Of a DNA stretch of 6,691 nucleotides, positions 4,602 to 6,691 are shown piece after piece. Origin of the DNA: Frankia sp. (GTDB lineage: Bacteria; Actinomycetota; Actinomycetes; Frankiales; Frankiaceae); contig JADGHD010000276.1 in NCBI GenBank assembly GCA_019689615.1, positions 1 to 6,691 of the forward strand, in the 5' to 3' direction. Made by a program: the position numbers and the translations under genes. The notes below the pieces were generated by a model, which saw only the letters and a program-made list of their open reading frames with translations, searched no databases and had not been told where the DNA came from. Position 1 is the first letter of the stretch, and each line of letters opens with the position of its first letter.

Positions 4602-6623
4602 ATGGCGAACCCGACGCAGGCCGAGCCGGCCGCGGGCGGCGGCCCGCGCACCAAGGACCGGCCGTGGATCTTCCGGACCTACGCCGGCCACACCAGTCCC
4701 GCCGAGAGCAACGCGCTCTACCGGCGTAACCTCGCCAAGGGCCAGACCGGCCTGTCCGTCGCGTTCGACCTGCCGACGCAGACCGGCTACGACCCGGACC
4801 ACCCGCTCGCCCGGGGCGAGGTCGGCAAGGTCGGGGTCCCGATCGCGCACCTGGGCGACATGCGGGCGCTGTTCGACGGCATCCCGCTCGGCCAGATGAA
4901 CACGTCGATGACCATCAACGCGACGGCCATGTGGCTGCTCGCGCTCTACCAGGTGGTGGCCGAGGAACAGGGCGTCGACCCGGCCGCGCTGAGCGGGACC
5001 ACCCAGAACGACATCATCAAGGAGTACCTGTCCCGCGGTACCTACGTCTTCCCGCCCGGGCCGTCGCTGCGGCTGGTCACCGACCTCATCGCGTACACGG
5101 TGACCGAGATCCCCCGGTGGAATCCGATCAACGTCTGCAGCTACCACCTGCAGGAGGCCGGCGCCACGCCCGTGCAGGAGCTGGCCTACTCGATGTGCAC
5201 GGTGATCGCGGTGCTGGACGCGGTGGTGGCCGCCGGCCAGGTGCCCCAGGAGCGGATGGGGGAGGTCTGCGCGCGCATCTCGTTCTTCGTGAACGCCGGG
5301 GTGCGGTTCATCGAGGAGATGTGCAAGATGCGCGCCTTCGGCGTGCTGTGGGACGAACTGCTGCGCACCCGCTACGGCGTGGCGGACCCGCGCCACCGCC
5401 GGTTCCGCTACGGGGTGCAGGTCAACTCGCTCGGCCTGACCGAGGCGCAGCCGGAGAACAACGTGATCCGGATCGTGCTCGAGGCGCTCGGGGTCACCCT
5501 GTCCAGGGACGCCCGCTGCCGGGCGCTGCAGCTGCCGGCCTGGAACGAGGCGCTGGGCCTGCCCCGGCCGTGGGACCAGCAGTGGTCCCTGCGCATCCAG
5601 CAGATCCTCGCCCACGAGACCGACCTGCTGGAGTACGAGGACATCTTCACCGGCTCGGTGGTGATCGAGCGGCGGGTCAACGAGCTGGTCGAGGCGGCCC
5701 GCGCGGAGATCGACCGGGTGCAGGCGATGGGCGGCGCGGTCGCCGCCGTCGAGTCCGGCTACATGAAGGCCCAGCTGGTCGCCTCGCAGGCGGCCCGGCG
5801 CGCCCGGATCGAAAGCGGTGAGGACATCGTCGTCGGGGTGAACCGCTTCACCGAGACCGAGCCGAACCCGCTGCTCGCCGACCTGGACGCGGCGATCCAG
5901 ACGGTCGACCCGGCCGCCGAGGAGGCCGCCAGAGCGTCGCTGGCCGCCTGGAAGGCCGTCCGCGACCCGGCCGCCGTCGACGAGGCCCTGCTCGCCCTGC
6001 GGGAGGCGGCCAAGTCCGACGTCAACCTGATGCCGGCGACGCTGGCCTGCGCCAGGGCCGGGGTCACCACCGGCGAGTGGGCCGGGGTGCTGCGCGAGGT
6101 GTTCGGCGAGTACCGGGCGCCCACCGGCGTGTCAGCCGCCGCGGTGGGCGCGGCCGGCGGTGCCGAGCTCGCTGCGGTGCGGGAGCGGGTCAACGCCACC
6201 GGCGCCGAGCTTGGCCGGCGGCTGAAGGTGCTGATCGGCAAGCCCGGCCTGGACGGGCACTCCAACGGCGCCGAGCAGATCGCCGTGCGCGCACGCGACG
6301 CCGGCTTCGAGGTGGTCTACCAGGGGATCCGGCTCACGCCCGAGCAGATCGTCGCCGCGGCCAGCCAGGAGGACGTGCACCTGGTCGGCCTTTCGATCCT
6401 CTCCGGCTCGCACATGGAGCTGGTCCCGCAGGTGCTCGACGGGCTGCGGGCGGCCGGCCTCGGCGACGTGCCGGTCGTCGTGGGCGGCATCATCCCGGAG
6501 CGCGACGCCGCGGCGCTGTGCGAGCTCGGCGTCGCCGCCGTGTTCACCCCGCGCGACTACGGCCTGACCGAGATCATGTCCGGCTTCGTCGACCTCATCC
6601 GGGCCGCGAACCGGCTCGCGTAG
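4602..6623 (+). CDS. meaA: Ethylmalonyl-CoA mutase (MeaA), adenosylcobalamin-dependent
   Basis: A 673-residue acyl-CoA mutase with catalytic and B12 domains on one chain. Ethylmalonyl-CoA mutase interconverts ethylmalonyl-CoA and methylsuccinyl-CoA by radical chemistry in the ethylmalonyl-CoA pathway for acetyl-CoA assimilation. The barrel domain (about 20-460) holds RTYAGHTSPAESN, AFDLPTQTGYDPDHP (54-68), TTQNDIIKEYLSRGTYVFPP and SYHLQEAGATPVQE (His182, equivalent to the active-site His of methylmalonyl-CoA mutase). The C-terminal domain has D551-G-H553-S-N-G556, then 41 residues to S598-I-L600, then 27 residues to GG (628-629), the classic base-off cobalamin signature. The sequence tracks the Methylobacterium MeaA I remember closely and has no G-protein domain, so IcmF is excluded. 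IcmA lacks the B12 domain. The open frame extends to 4482, but ATG 4602 has AGGGGGA at proper distance and fits the family start. The partner crotonyl-CoA carboxylase/reductase gene is not in the window. Confidence 0.92.
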   Translation: MANPTQAEPAAGGGPRTKDRPWIFRTYAGHTSPAESNALYRRNLAKGQTGLSVAFDLPTQTGYDPDHPLARGEVGKVGVPIAHLGDMRALFDGIPLGQMNTSMTINATAMWLLALYQVVAEEQGVDPAALSGTTQNDIIKEYLSRGTYVFPPGPSLRLVTDLIAYTVTEIPRWNPINVCSYHLQEAGATPVQELAYSMCTVIAVLDAVVAAGQVPQERMGEVCARISFFVNAGVRFIEEMCKMRAFGVLWDELLRTRYGVADPRHRRFRYGVQVNSLGLTEAQPENNVIRIVLEALGVTLSRDARCRALQLPAWNEALGLPRPWDQQWSLRIQQILAHETDLLEYEDIFTGSVVIERRVNELVEAARAEIDRVQAMGGAVAAVESGYMKAQLVASQAARRARIESGEDIVVGVNRFTETEPNPLLADLDAAIQTVDPAAEEAARASLAAWKAVRDPAAVDEALLALREAAKSDVNLMPATLACARAGVTTGEWAGVLREVFGEYRAPTGVSAAAVGAAGGAELAAVRERVNATGAELGRRLKVLIGKPGLDGHSNGAEQIAVRARDAGFEVVYQGIRLTPEQIVAAASQEDVHLVGLSILSGSHMELVPQVLDGLRAAGLGDVPVVVGGIIPERDAAALCELGVAAVFTPRDYGLTEIMSGFVDLIRAANRLA

Positions 6624-6691
6624 CGCGGGGGCCCGGGGGGGCCGGCGGGGGGCGGGGCCGCGCCCCGGGCGCCGGGGCCCGGGGGGGGGGG
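6624..6691. other. A/T-free G-rich tail at contig end (probable sequencing or assembly artefact)
   Basis: All 68 bases after the meaA stop codon are G or C, with repeated G runs and a terminal run of 11 G. Even at the window's composition, 68 consecutive positions without A or T are very unlikely. Poly-G dark-cycle reads or collapse of assembly quality at the edge would produce this. I would not interpret it as genomic sequence. Confidence 0.6.

Noticed and set aside
4467..5615. 382-codon open frame antisense to meaA
   Set aside because: It has shadow-frame composition (His/Arg/Asp/Gly rich), no start signal, and overlaps the most conserved part of MeaA.
4602..6623. Methylmalonyl-CoA mutase, isobutyryl-CoA mutase or fused IcmF
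   Set aside because: The sequence between and around the motifs follows MeaA throughout. IcmF would have a central GTPase domain, and IcmA would lack the C-terminal B12 domain.
6624..6691. G-quadruplex or terminator after meaA
   Set aside because: The G runs could form one on paper, but the tract is most likely a contig-end artefact.

Overview
The window is very G+C-rich (roughly three quarters G+C by eye) and strongly G/C-biased at third codon positions. It carries genes typical of high-GC Actinobacteria: the NucS/EndoMS mismatch endonuclease, a PduO-type adenosyltransferase divergent from murA, a MurA of the mycobacterial Asp type, and ethylmalonyl-CoA mutase (MeaA). The pduO/murA divergent pair, with nucS nearby, matches the arrangement I recall from Mycobacterium tuberculosis (Rv1314c/Rv1315, with nucS at Rv1321). 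This therefore looks like a conserved chromosomal core segment rather than a mobile island. I cannot place it below the level of actinomycete. Both ends look like contig edges: the first 17 bases are nearly a Tn5/Nextera mosaic end, and the last 68 bases contain no A or T and finish in 11 G.

Layout: a strong hairpin (45-86) lies downstream of nucS (145-810, minus). A short intergenic stretch follows with a hairpin and an imperfect 51-bp-period duplication. Next come a small lone HD-domain hydrolase (968-1468, minus) and the PduO-type cob(I)alamin adenosyltransferase (1543-2130, minus). A 159-bp divergent region leads to murA (2290-3564, plus). A regulatory-looking gap (3565-3730) holds a 22-bp tandem repeat and a 15-bp dyad, followed by an unrecognised membrane-anchored protein (3731-4402, plus), paired dyads (4419-4453), and meaA (4602-6623, plus).

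Functional links: PduO makes adenosylcobalamin, the cofactor required by MeaA, a carbon-skeleton mutase of the ethylmalonyl-CoA pathway. Cofactor supply and a user of it therefore sit about 2.5 kb apart. MurA starts peptidoglycan precursor synthesis and carries Asp in place of the fosfomycin-target Cys. NucS is the mismatch-correction nuclease of organisms that lack MutS/MutL. The four genes nucS, HD, pduO and murA each have a TAnnnT box 6-8 nt before the start codon and no convincing Shine-Dalgarno, which suggests leaderless transcripts. meaA and the membrane protein have clear Shine-Dalgarno sequences instead.

I found no obvious new multi-gene system. The least explained parts are the membrane-anchored protein with its repeat/dyad control region, and the HD protein with altered (p)ppGpp-hydrolase-like motifs.
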